Assembly: GCA_022494885.1 (NCBI GenBank)
Contig: JAGVSM010004249.1
Span: 1-64,000 of the forward strand
Direction: 5' to 3'
DNA from: Micrasema longulum
Taxonomy: Eukaryota; Arthropoda; Insecta; Trichoptera; Brachycentridae
Length of the DNA: 64,000 bases
Part shown: positions 35,159 to 46,400 of the stretch, in pieces
How positions within the stretch are numbered: position 1 is the first letter of the stretch
Layout of the letters: each line of letters starts with the position of its first letter
Translations under genes and position numbers: made by a program
The notes under the pieces: generated by a model
Seen by the model: only the letters and a program-made list of their open reading frames with translations
What the model was told of the DNA's origin: nothing
Database searches by the model: none

Positions 35159-35407
35159 TTACAGTAAGTTATTGCCGACTGTTACGTTAATGAATTTCCA
35201 AAGAAGTGGAGTGATATGACTGAACTGAGAGATTCTGAAAACGAATATCGTTGCAATGTTTAAAATATACTGTAGGTGAATCATTTTATTCATTGTTACT
35301 TGTATACCAATAACGTAAGAATCAATTAGGTTTCTCATCAATGTAACGATGAAATGACGAGACCCGGTCACGGGTGACAATTTTTTTAATGATTGTAAAA
35401 AAAGCAT
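35159..35407 (-). pseudogene. CR1-like RT C-terminal fragment
   Basis: An 82-codon minus-strand frame reads ...SYVIGIQVTMNKMIHLQYIL, NIATIFVFRISQFSHITPLL and WKFINVTVGNNLL. This parallels the CR1 ORF2 stretch after the RT core (Y-I-WG...LQ..QN.A.R....S..SH..PLL..L..LTV.N.L). The conserved WG and R positions are altered, so it is decayed. It may belong to the 33870-34420 copy, separated by the 34525-35003 block. Confidence 0.5.
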
Positions 35408-36514
35408 TCTACATATTACATATAATTTATTCTTTTATATTGCTTATCATTGTATATAACACTACAGTGAGTTAAATTATAAAATTGAGTTAATCACACC
35501 ATGTACCTATTTGCAATTCCACGTTATCGATATTAATTGAGTAAGCGAGGCATTGTATAGGAAACGTGTTTAAAAAATATGATAAGTTTTATAACAAAAT
35601 GAATGAATTGGTTCGAAAAGCGCTTGGCGCTGTTACATTTAGCAGAAAATGTACAACACGTTGATTGTCCCGAGAAAAGTATTTCAACTCTTTAAAAACT
35701 ATGCTTAAAAATCTCTCTGGAGGCGTGACGGTGCTGTAACCAAGGATTTGTTTTTAAATACATCGAGCTATGATTGCCAGTACATACGAAACGAAAAAAA
35801 ACATATTTTACGAAATAATATATTATATCTTCTTAACTATTAAGGAATATGCTTTGAAAATCAAATTGTGCATATATTCAGAATAACAATATAATAATAA
35901 TAAATACATTTATTCAAAACGAAATTTGATTCTCAAAGTACATTTCTCAATAATTAAGAAAAAGGAATAAAATTCGCTTAAATAAATATTGTTTTTAACG
36001 TAAACGATGAATTTGCGATCATGGCTCGACATGTATTCAAAACTATATTTTTATCAGATCTGTTAGGGACATTTTAAATTTATCTTCTGCCTAACTTTTA
36101 ACTTTTAACTTTCAATTTTAACTTTTAATTTTAATTTTAACTTTGAATTTCAAATTTTAATTTTAACATTTAATTTCAACACTTATTTTTTACTTATTTA
36201 TATGTATATATACTACCTGTTTTTTATTCATTTTTGTAGGTTGTGAATTTTAACAAAGATATATAAATGTTCATGGAAATAGAGAGAGGGGAGGAAAGTA
36301 TAATTGGAGTTATCCAATGTCTTCTCCCTTTTATTAATTTTTTTATAATAAAATTATTTTTTCCCCTCTCCTCCTGCATTTATAATATATTTATGTGAAA
36401 TCTGTAATTGGTCTTACTTTTTTTAATTGTTATTTTGTACATTGTATCTTTTATTTATATAAAGACTGTATGATTTCCTTATAACTGTAAAATAAACACA
36501 CGAATTGTCAAACA
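35408..36514. other. AT-rich stretch with a pyrimidine-rich tandem
   Basis: 36085-36182 is a degenerate tandem of TTTTAAC/TTTTAAT/TTTCAAC units. 36280-36380 contains weakly complementary GGGGAGG and CCCCTCTCC blocks. No gene or RNA is recognised in 35408-36514. Confidence 0.45.
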
Positions 36515-37035
36515 TGTTACAACAGACATGAAGAACATTTTACAAAAGGGAATAAAGAAGTCTAGAAATCCACAAGGCTTATGACCTGTCATTGGCTGGT
36601 TTACGTGGCCACTGCACACACTGTGTAGCATTCACTATTCTTCCTATATTTGAACATCTTTATTCCTTCGACCCTTCCATATGTTGACGTTTGTGAAGTT
36701 AAAGAGCTAAGACCTTTATTGTTGGAAGTGAGATTCATCTTATTGAATTATTTCACCTACATACTAGGCAAAGCCTAAAAATATTTTTCAATCTTTAAAC
36801 TTCTTCTTGAACCAGGTGGATTCGAATCCATTTGGTTTACAGATGAAAGAGCCAAAATAATATAGATATTCAAAGATAGGCAGAATGGTAAATGTTACAC
36901 AGTTTGAACAGTGGGCACTTAAACCAGCCAATGAAATGTCATAAGCCCTGTGGATGCCTTGACTTCTACATTCCCTTCTCTAATATGTTCTTCATCTCTG
37001 TTGTACTTGTCGACAAACATTTGGACAATATTAAT
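36515..37035. repeat. R-family inverted pair
   Basis: A plus arm at 36515-36838 carries nearly a whole unit (ACAACAGACATGAAGAAC, TTATGACCTGTCATTGGCTG, CACACTGTGTAGCATTCAC, ACCTACATACTAGGCAAAGC). A minus arm at 36842-37035 follows (GGCAGAATGGTAAATG, CACTTAAACCAGCCAATG, TTCTTCATCTCTGTTGTAC, ACATTTGGACAAT). Confidence 0.75.
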
Positions 37036-37867
37036 GCATTTAGAATATTTATTAACATAATCATTATTCCTTTTCGCGTATACTGGTGCATAGGGCCCTG
37101 CATTGATACACCAATCGCAGCGTATCTAGATCATTTTTCCTTCATTTAAGGCAAGTCCTTTTTTCAAGCCAAGTCAACTGTCATAAAAAATGCAGCCAAG
37201 TTTATACTTTGTTAATAAAATAGTATTTTGGTTAGGAAAAATCACGACTCTTCACAATATTTGAATGAATCACGAAATGTCAAATAAAATAAATAAAAAT
37301 CACAGCAGAAAGTAACACGCCTTAAATAATTTTCTTGGGGCCATATACAAACTATGTATTTATAAAAGGAAAATGATTTATTTGTGTCATTTATTTTATC
37401 TTTCATATTTATTTTCAATAACCGAACCTTTTTTGGGTACTTTTCTTGTAAAAATCTGTGAAGAGACAAGTACTCATATTAAATAAATAGTGATAGAATC
37501 TGATTTATTATTTAAATGTTCCACACTACCAAAGTCGATGTATCATAAAAGGTATGGCAATAAATCTCAGGGAGGAATTCTGTTTTTTGTCATTATCTCT
37601 GAAGCTGTTCTGCTGCTCCGGAAAACCTTTTAACCATATGAAAATTATTCTGCATTCCACAGCATAGTTAATCTACCAAATAAAAGCTAATTTAGTAAAA
37701 AACAAAACACATTCTTCACTCCATGAAAAAAAATATTAAAAAAAATACTGTACATCACACAACGTGCTCGTAAAACGGTTTAAGAAATTTTCATGCTATT
37801 TTTTATACAAACGTAGAGTAAAGTCAAACCTCGTGCAAAACAAAAGATAATATTTAAAAAACAAACA

Positions 37868-38056
37868 AACCATCACGCCGTTTCCCCGTAGGAGTAGGCA
37901 GAAAGGATAGAACGCCATAACACTCTATCTTGGCATACAGACCTCGCTTCCTCTACATTCATACATCTTCTCATGCACGCACGTCAATTATTCCTACTTT
38001 TGACAAGTCCATCTTCAAGTTTTTGATGGACTTGATCGCGCCATGTCTTTCTCGGT
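37868..38056 (-). pseudogene. RTE-like retrotransposon C-terminal fragment
   Basis: On the minus strand: RPRKTWRDQ, KSRNN*RACMRRCMNVEEAR, SVCQDRVLWRSILSAYSYGE, with one in-frame stop. It matches the terminal module of 31598-32560. Directly upstream (38060-38110) lies a different AAATA-type tail, so the copy is truncated or interrupted there. Confidence 0.75.
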
Positions 38057-38059
38057 CTA

Positions 38060-40044
38060 TTTATGTATTTACTTTTACATAAATGGCACAAATTGCTTTT
38101 AACATAATCTATATTGAATAAAATTATGAAAAAAAAAAACATTTGTATCCATATAAATACATAACAAATGAGAAAATTGCAAAACTATAACAATAGTAAC
38201 TGGAAGGTAAGTACACATAAGCAACCAAAAATATTAACAAAATATTAACATAAATATGAAAAAGCAAATAAAAAAACTATTTTTAAACATGAAGGAAAGT
38301 TTAAAAATTTTGTATGTTGCGAGAGAAAAAAAGAAATCAGACTCGTTTTATAACTATCAAGTCCAGAATAAGATACATCAGCCTTGTCTTCATACTCATC
38401 GGCGCCTAGGGATACACGAGTGAATGTGATAGTTGGCCCTAGAACTTGCAGAACAAAAAGAAAATCTGTGGCGGGTATTTCGACCAGGTACACGGAAACA
38501 CACCAACTCCAGCAAATCGGGACTGTCAATGAATATATTGATCACTTAACAAAGTTATATTACGTCAATTTTCAGCAATTTTGTATATGTTTATTTGTTC
38601 TACATGACGACGCAGCACTTTTCCCTTAATTTTGAAAATAATGCTAGCAGAAAGCAAGGTTTATTTTAACACGCATTCGTTTGAAAGATTTCATTTTTAC
38701 AGCATTCAGTCAATTTAAATTTTCATTTTTCCAATTGCATTCGTCTACTTTATACACAAGGGTTGATAACAAATCAGCATGTACAATTTTTTACGAATTT
38801 TTTTATTGTAAGTAAGAAAATATTGCGTTGTTCTTAACGGTTTGAAAAAACAGATAGCAAATCACGATCTAAGTAATATTTATGTAGAAAAAAATGCACA
38901 GAAAGTCATTGACATATAATATTCAGAGATGACACTCCATACAAATTCGAGCTAAAAAGTCGTCCCAAAAGGAAAGGGAATGACCAACAGAGGGAGCAAG
39001 TATTATCACGTCATATCACGTCAATTTTGGCAAGCAAACACGTAGTACAGTAAAAAGCACGGACTGATTACTTCGGTCTACTGTAAGTTCTACTCAGTAT
39101 ATCGCTTCCTTCCGCATACGCGTCACCTTTGTTTGTTGTTTTACCATACGCTCGAATAACTGAACAGGACAAAGACAAGAGATAACTCCCGAATTAGTAA
39201 CATAGTTTTAAGACGTCTTTTGACATGATGAAAAGGTTATACCATCGCTATTCCAAATCGAATAGTGCAGTATTTTAGTGTAAATATGGGCATTTAAGTA
39301 ATTGCGAGGAGGCAAAAAATTAAAAGTAGCCGGGGACTGCTCGCAATAGACTAAAGTCCGTTATATCAAACATATGCCAATTGGCCGCAGGTTGAAGGAC
39401 CATATTTCGAACGCTCGTGCTTACTCTAGTTATATACCTCAATGCGGAAAGCAACGTATTTTGCGTACTTGCAACGTGTCAGTTTTATCATCACGGCATT
39501 GTCACCATTACATTGAATTTTTTTGGAGGATTTTTATATGTGAGTAAATAATCCGCCCGCACGCGTTTCTCAGTACAGTGGACGAAAAAATAAAATAAAC
39601 TTTATTGCGAGTTAATATTTAAAATGTGATTTATACTATTTGCTTTCTATCACGAGGACTGGTCAGTGACGTAATAAATAACGGCTGCATTCTCGGCGTC
39701 ATTTTGTTTTTGCGTATTAAAATGGCTGTTATCCGTTTACACAGCGTATCATAATAACTCATGGGACTTCAAACCAGTCCATTGTATTGAATAATGTTAT
39801 TGTGCCATGTAAATCATACTTTGATATCGAAACAATGCATAAAAATGCATCCGCCCACAGTGAAACTGCAGTTTATTGATTTGATAACACGAATATGATA
39901 TGCGAGTGATTGCAAGAAACGACAAATCGTTTTAAAAAGTGATAAACGTTATTTGATGGAGTTAAAAGCAAAAACGCCACAGTCCATCATCATTTTTTTC
40001 GGGAAGATAATCAAAACAAGTAACGAAAAGACTATTTCTTTCAG
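38060..40044. other. region without recognised repeats; small unexplained frames
   Basis: 38060-38160 looks like a minus-oriented non-LTR tail (TTTATGTATTTACTTTTACA). A minus-strand frame at 38245-38529 contains ITFTRVSLGADEYEDKADVS, which I cannot place; an AG at 38429-38430 could be an acceptor. 38930-39990 has higher GC than average and no repeat I recognise, which would suit a promoter or untranslated exon, but no start site can be shown. Confidence 0.3.
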
Positions 40045-40935
40045 TTCTAACATATTACAACAGACATGAAGAACATTTTACAAAAAGGAATATAGAAGTC
40101 TTGGCATCCACAGTGCTTATGACCTGTCATTTATTTTATTTATTTATTTTACTTTTTGTACATAATGTTATTTGTACTTTAGCGGACTTATTGCCAAATG
40201 GAAATTTCTTCCAACCAACCAATAAAATAAAAAAATATTTTTTGTAATTCAAGTTACAGAACATATCCAATAGAAAAAAAAAAGATTGAAAAGCTAAAGG
40301 TATATAAACATAGAAATAAACGTATTTGTTTATAAATAAACTGAAATCAAAACTATTACTCTATGGGGAAAAGGAAAAAAGAGGAAAAAGGAAAGGAGGA
40401 GAGATAAAGGAAGAGAAAGGAGATGTTTCTTCAGACGTGATTTAAACAGAGATAATGTAGTAACATCTTTGATGGTGGATGGGAGATGATTCCACAGTCG
40501 AGCCGCATGGACACTATATGAGTAAGAGAAGAAAGAGGAATTGTGGATGGGTATTAAGTGAGTGCCTTGAGAATTAGAACGAAGAGGAAAACCATGAACT
40601 TTGTCTTGTTTAAATGGCCACTTTACACACTGTGTACAATTCACCATTCTGCCTATATTTAAACATCTATATTTTTTCGACTCTTCTATCTGTTGTCGTT
40701 TGTGAAGTTAAAGAGCTGATGAGTCAACAGATGGAAGAGTCGAAGGAATATATATGTTCAAATATAGGCAGAATAGTGAATTTTACTCAGTGTATTAAGT
40801 GGCCACTTTAACCAGCCAATGACAGGTTATGAGCCTTGTAGATGCCTAAACTTCTGTATTCCCTTCTGTTAAATGTTAATTAGAGGTTAATCTAGTCCTT
40901 GTCTACAAAAGTTTGGACAAACTCAAAATATTGTT
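40045..40935. repeat. R-family inverted pair, interrupted by a retrotransposon
   Basis: A plus arm begins at 40045 (ACAACAGACATGAAGAAC, CTTATGACCTGTCATT), is cut at about 40129, and resumes at about 40607 (GTTTAAATGGCCACTTTACA, CACTGTGTACAATTCACC). It then passes at about 40720 into a minus arm (AAGAGTCGAAGGAATATA, AGTGGCCACTTTAACCAGCC, GTTTGGACAAACTCAAAATA). The inserted 478 bp is a non-LTR 3' end. Confidence 0.75.
40130..40606 (-). pseudogene. CR1/jockey-like ORF2 C-terminus inserted in R
   Basis: The minus strand encodes VHGFPLRSNSQGTHLIPIHN, SSFFSYSYSVHAARLWNHLP and STIKDVTTLSLFKSRLKKHL, a good match to the ending of CR1/jockey-type ORF2 proteins (A..LWN.LP..I....SL..FK..L...L). It is 5'-truncated. 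The 3' UTR ends in a TTATTTTATTTATTTATTTT run at 40129-40150 (the tail in reverse). The frame that appears to continue to 40647 enters R sequence. Confidence 0.8.
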
Positions 40936-41029
40936 TATTTTTTGAAAGTTTAATTTGCAACTTATGCGTGGTATGACAAGTAGTAGTGAAAGTTCAATTT
41001 AATGTGTGAAAAAATAGTATTTTTGCTAA

Positions 41030-41606
41030 TAGTTTGGAGATTGAATCGGTGCACCGTAAATTTTTTATATCGTTGATATTTAGATCTGGATCAAATACTT
41101 TCATTTTTAATTATTATGATCGTCTAGAGTACTTTCATATCTTCAGTTTGTCGATCAGAAGGATTTTGGCTGGTCTGATAATTATGTACAAATTAATATC
41201 TAACTGTACGGGTGCCCATGATATTCTTGCTCAGATTAACCTTAGTGTACCTCACCGTAACTTGCGAACCAATGCTGTTTTTGCTGTGGGAAATTATAAA
41301 ACCAGCATCGGATTCTTTTTCCCTCTCCCAAGAATCCTCAGAACAATGAACGAAATCTCATTGAACGGTACTGTCGATGTGTTCCAACAGCCAAGGCAAG
41401 CATTCATAAAGCAAGCGGTGTTGTCACTTTTGACTCGCGATTATACACTTGCCATGTCCGCCTGGATTATGCTATAGTTATTTCTTTGTAAATTTATATA
41501 GATTAAGATTGTTAAAATAAAGTGTTATTATATAATATATAGTCAATGATGCCAATCTGTTAGGGCTTTTGTAAGCCTGCTGATTGGCATTTAAAATAAA
41601 TAAGTT
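41030..41606 (+). pseudogene. non-LTR retrotransposon ORF2 C-terminus
   Basis: An open frame of about 147 codons ends at 41477. It reads ESVHRKFF, YDRLEYFHIFSLSIRRILAG, LIIMYKLISNCTGAHDIL, INLSVPHRNLRTNAVFAV, FFFPLPRILRTMNEI and DVFQQPRQAFIKQAVLS. This is the post-RT segment of I/R1/jockey-type ORF2 (RR...L..YK...........I.. VP.R..R). The 3' UTR runs to about 41606 and ends TTGGCATTTAAAATAAATAA. The RT catalytic core is absent. Confidence 0.7.
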
Positions 41607-41674
41607 ATGTTGGTCGTTTAAAAAACAGTGATCATGGCAGTAGATAGTGGCACATTTAAAAAAAAAAATACATT

Positions 41675-41862
41675 AATAAATATTTGTGATCTTACAATTT
41701 ACCCAAATATTTCATTTTGAGGGCCATATTCAACGAGTTGTAAATAATCCACTATTAGAACATGGTAATCAAGTTGGGGTAGAGTGGGATTCGAACCACG
41801 GAATTTTGATCTGTGAGTCCGAGACACTAACCATAGGACCACAACCCGATTCCACATTTCCC
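41675..41862 (-). mobile_element. tRNA-derived SINE-2 copy
   Basis: In minus orientation, from right to left: GGTCCTATGGTTAGTGTCTC, CGTGGTTCGAATCCCACTCT, ACCCCAACTTGATTACC, TAATAGTGGATTATTTACAA and AATTTACCC-type sequence. Its B box (GGTTCGAATCC) is intact, so this is one of the least decayed SINE-2 copies. Confidence 0.75.
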
Positions 41863-41989
41863 TTTTATTTTCAAATTACTTTTTTTCATTTAAACTCGAT
41901 ACCATTTATCTTGATTCTCTTCATGATTACAATTCAGTCCCACAAAGTGGTGTTTATTTTTTTTTTAAATCTCACAAAAAGTGATTAAA

Positions 41990-43457
41990 CGGCACTCAAA
42001 TGACTGGAAGTGCCACAGAGAGATATTCCATATTGTTAGGTACTACTACCTATACAATGCCATAAAACATCATCTTACATGACAACATCAAGATTTCCAG
42101 TAAGTCCGGCTTCCTGGCATTTTAGAGTGGTCCTTATAATCCCGCCAGCCCCGGGCAATGTGATCACTGACCTTACCATCAGAGTCATAGTATAAAGTTC
42201 AACGCTAGCTGATCGTTTCTAAGATTTAGATATCTTTTGATTTAAATAAAACATATTTTTAAAAGGGAATAAAATTATTAGGAGATACAAAAAACAACAC
42301 ATATACAAATTGAAGAAATGTGGACTTTTAAACAAAAAAAAATGATTATTGTAGCATGGTGTGTACAGGTATCAACCAATAAGCCCAGAAAAATCTGTGT
42401 AAGATAAAAATTCATTAAAATATTTTATTTAATATAAAATGTATCCTCGTTTGTGTTAGGGTTGTAGATAACAAATCCACTCAGTATTCAAAATTGGATT
42501 AATATTAGCTTTTCTTGTGAGTTTCTTGTGTTTTTGATTCAAGAATCAGGAGAAAGTTCTTAAAGTTACGTTAGAAAGCGTTCAATCTTCAGCAAGATCC
42601 AATCTTTTATACGGTTTTATCTGAATTGTTATATTGGACGATAAAAGTAAGGAATTTTTCATACCCATGCTCGTGGTAACAAAATGGTTTTCCTTGAGAA
42701 ATCATTATGTACCATTTCTCTAACAGGTTTCAGAACTAAGGTAAAGAAAGAAAATAAAAACAAAAATTCATTCACTTAATTTAAACAATATGCAATTTTT
42801 TTTTAATTTTAATGTTTTGATATTTATATTTTTGTTTAAATTTTAAGTATTCTTTTGATTTATTTTGACAACATCCCATGAAAATACACATGTTAATAGT
42901 TGGGTCTTGAAACAAAGAACCTAGGTACATTGCAAAAACAGTGATATAATGATATAATTTACTGTTAATTAAGTAACTAATAAGCTCCACATAAATAAGT
43001 AAAATCTTTCACTTATACACGCTCATTCCAGACAACAAGTTTCGGATAAGTCGAAATTCTTTATACGACGTAGTTACTGTAGTATAATTAATCTTTGTAC
43101 AATAAGTTTTGGGATTACTTTCAAATTCCATGCCTCGTAGTTCCTCGGAAACAAACAGGTGTCTGGTAAAATAGCTCACAAATAAAATAAAATAATCGTG
43201 ATGGTTTTGATTATGTATATAATTAATGGAGTTTTTAAATGTTAGAAAATCATAAAAAGAAAGGAAAATAAGTACCATTTACAGTTAGTAAACATTCATA
43301 ACATTTTTATACGTTTAATTTTTACTACAAAATCGTGCATTTAAATAAAAATTAAGAATAACAATTAGACAGTGTGAAGTTTTTATGAGTGCTATCTGGT
43401 TTGTTGTGTAAAAAGAACGTTTGTGACTAGCAATTAATTAATTGAGTATGTAAAAAT
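41990..43457. other. upstream region of the VWC-domain gene
   Basis: No repeat of the families above and no further exon is recognised. A GC-richer patch at 42095-42210 (CCGCCAGCCCCGGGCAATG) is unexplained. The promoter of the gene starting at 43458 should lie at the right end. I see no unambiguous TATA or initiator pair. Confidence 0.35.
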
Positions 43458-46400
43458 ATGAAAATGACCTTTTTGTTGTGTTTGTCAACAATTATTCTTG
43501 TACAATTAATCGTTTCGGGTATGCTGCATTTTTTAAATATCTTACAACTCATTAGTTATTTATTAAATTCGTTAATAAATTCAATTAATCAGTCAATTTT
43601 TACTTTGGGTTAAAAATTATTAAAAAAGTAACATGCTCGTACATAACTCTAATTATAATCATTTTACAAATCAACAATAAAATCACCTGACTGTGAAACC
43701 AAGTCATTGAAAGGGTCGTGAGTTGCAAGTACCTGGGAGTATACGTTACGGGAAATGGAATCTTTTAAATAGAATTGGGAGGGCGGTTAAGAATAGAAGG
43801 CGCCTTTAGCAGTATGAAGCTGTCTTATACTGCCAATATAATTATAATTAGATCTTTCTGATAAAATAAAGGCGTTATTTAGATAAGTTTACATATTACT
43901 GAAAAATACATATTACTTTAAAAGTTTTATAAATCTACTATTTTGATTTTTTCATAATTACCTAGTTGAATACAAACCACTTTACTTTTTAAAATAAATC
44001 ATTTTCAACTTTTCTTTCTTATATTTTTATTTAAAACAATTTTTTTTTCATCTTATCTGTTATTAATGATTAAGATAAAATAATCAATATTTTTTTTTGG
44101 TTAGGTTTCAACTTTATTTAATTTGACCAACAAGCGCTTCCGCCTAAAAAGCCATCTTCAGGACTGGAGTCCAGTACAATTTTATCTAAATCGGTAGCTA
44201 TGGAGTTTTATCAAGAAATATCTACACATAAATACAATAACCTGTTATTTTTATTTACAGGTGTTTTGTTTCTTTTTTTAAATACTTAATTTTTACTTAA
44301 TTGTTAAGTTACAGATATTCTATTTCATATTATTTTTTCTACAAAACATTTTTTATTATCTGAATAAATTTAAACTATGGGACAAATAGGGAAAAAGGCG
44401 TGTCATTGAATTGTTCTGCTTTACGCTTTTAAAAAATGATTGAACTTATGGACGGTATAAGCCAATGACAAATCGACCGACTTCCATTGATGTACGTAAA
44501 ACCGAATATGTCAAACAGGCTTATTTGATCGATTTGATTTATTTTTTCTAATATTTAAAGTATTAACTTTGTTGTCCAAAATTTTATTAAATGTCAACAA
44601 ATAATTGTATGCCAGCTTCTTACTGAATTTTTCATGTCGACTAATTTTGAGATATACTCGTCTCTTCCTCAGGACACTATTAACACCAACATACAAATCT
44701 CACTTTACTACTTTGCCATATAAATAGTTGGTCAAAAATATAAAATCAACGTTTTGACAGGGCACATGCCGATAGTAGACAACACCAATATTCACTGTTT
44801 TTTTTAAATGTTTTATTTCTCGGGAGAAATGGTTGAATGAAATGGGTAGGGGAAGAAAAAAGCGTAAATTTACAAGGTAAGTTACAATAGAAGAATGTAC
44901 AATGAGTCATTTTTTTTTCATTTTTGTATTTGTTTTTTTCATTTTCATTTGATAAAACAAAATATGTTTTATAAAATATCAAAATTTTTATTCAATTGTA
45001 TTGTTTTGTATTGAATTGTTATCAATCTTAGGGATGCGTTTTTATTTCTGTAATATATATCTTTGTATGAATAAATAAAAACTGATAAATAAAAACAAAA
45101 TTAAACAAAAATATTAATATTATGACAGTAAAAGAAAGAATAGAAAAAAGGCTTCCTAATGTGAAATATTTCCATTTTATTTAGTTTTATTTTCAAGATT
45201 TGCATTTTGGTGTAAATAGAATACGCCTTGGAATCAGCGGACATTGAAAAGTCGGTAAATCGTTGTATACATATAATTACTTACCGCATTTAATTAATTG
45301 ATTTCACCCAAAAAAACTTATTTTATTTTTAAGCTTCTGTTATTTTTAAGGTAACTGTCATTATTTACGACATTCGAATCTTACCAAAAATGCACCTCTC
45401 TCGCACTATGACGAATTGGCATGCATTCCAGAATACCGTAATGAGAAAATATCCCGATACTCATGTCCTTTTATAAATAAGCCAGTTTCTACAGATGAAT
45501 GCTATTTTAAGTAAGTCGAATTAAATTACTGTCTTTTTATAACTAAACTTATATTGAATTTTAAAATCAACACTTTTAGTTTGGATGATCAACATATTCA
45601 ATAAGCGGGATAGTAAGCCCTTCCTTGCCCAAACATGATTAAATTTGGATACGAAAAATATAATCCTTATCCTCATATCTTTAATAAGATATCAACAAAA
45701 TAAAATCTAAGATTTTAGAGGGATTTAAGAGAGTGGCATGGAATACAGGCCCAATTTAAATGTCAAGAAATCTTTTACACCATTCGTTAATATTTTTTTA
45801 AGTGAAAAATCTATTTTCAAAATTGAAATAAAAATATCAATTATAGTAATAAAAATAAAAATCATGGTTTATTAACAATAATAACAATTACTTTATCTAT
45901 TTAACACACAGTAAGGTAATTGATTTCTCTGGATCATGTCTAGTCTGCCTAACAAGTTAGGCAGAGTTACCAAGGAACAACCTGTTTTAAGGCAGACATT
46001 TTTATGCAAAATAAACTATTCTATTACTACCTACAAGTTCATTAACTAGACAGTTATACAATATTAATTTATGACATTTATTATTTAAGAATGTTTCTGA
46101 GTAAATTTACCGATTTTTGTCAACCTAAACCCAGTAACCATTTTTTTACAAATTTATTTAATTGAATCCGGGTCATGGTTTTGCAATGTTTGGGTAACAT
46201 ATTGAATATTTTGGGGCCCAGAAACCTAAACTTTCTTTACCACACGAATTCAGAATTTGTGGTACGACTCCATGACCCATCCTCTAGTTTGACTTCTGGT
46301 GGTGGGAAGGAATAATTTCTTTCACAAACATTATTATTCTATAAATATATAATTGCCTTGTATCTAAGATCTCATATTCCTCAAATAACTTGACGCTGGA

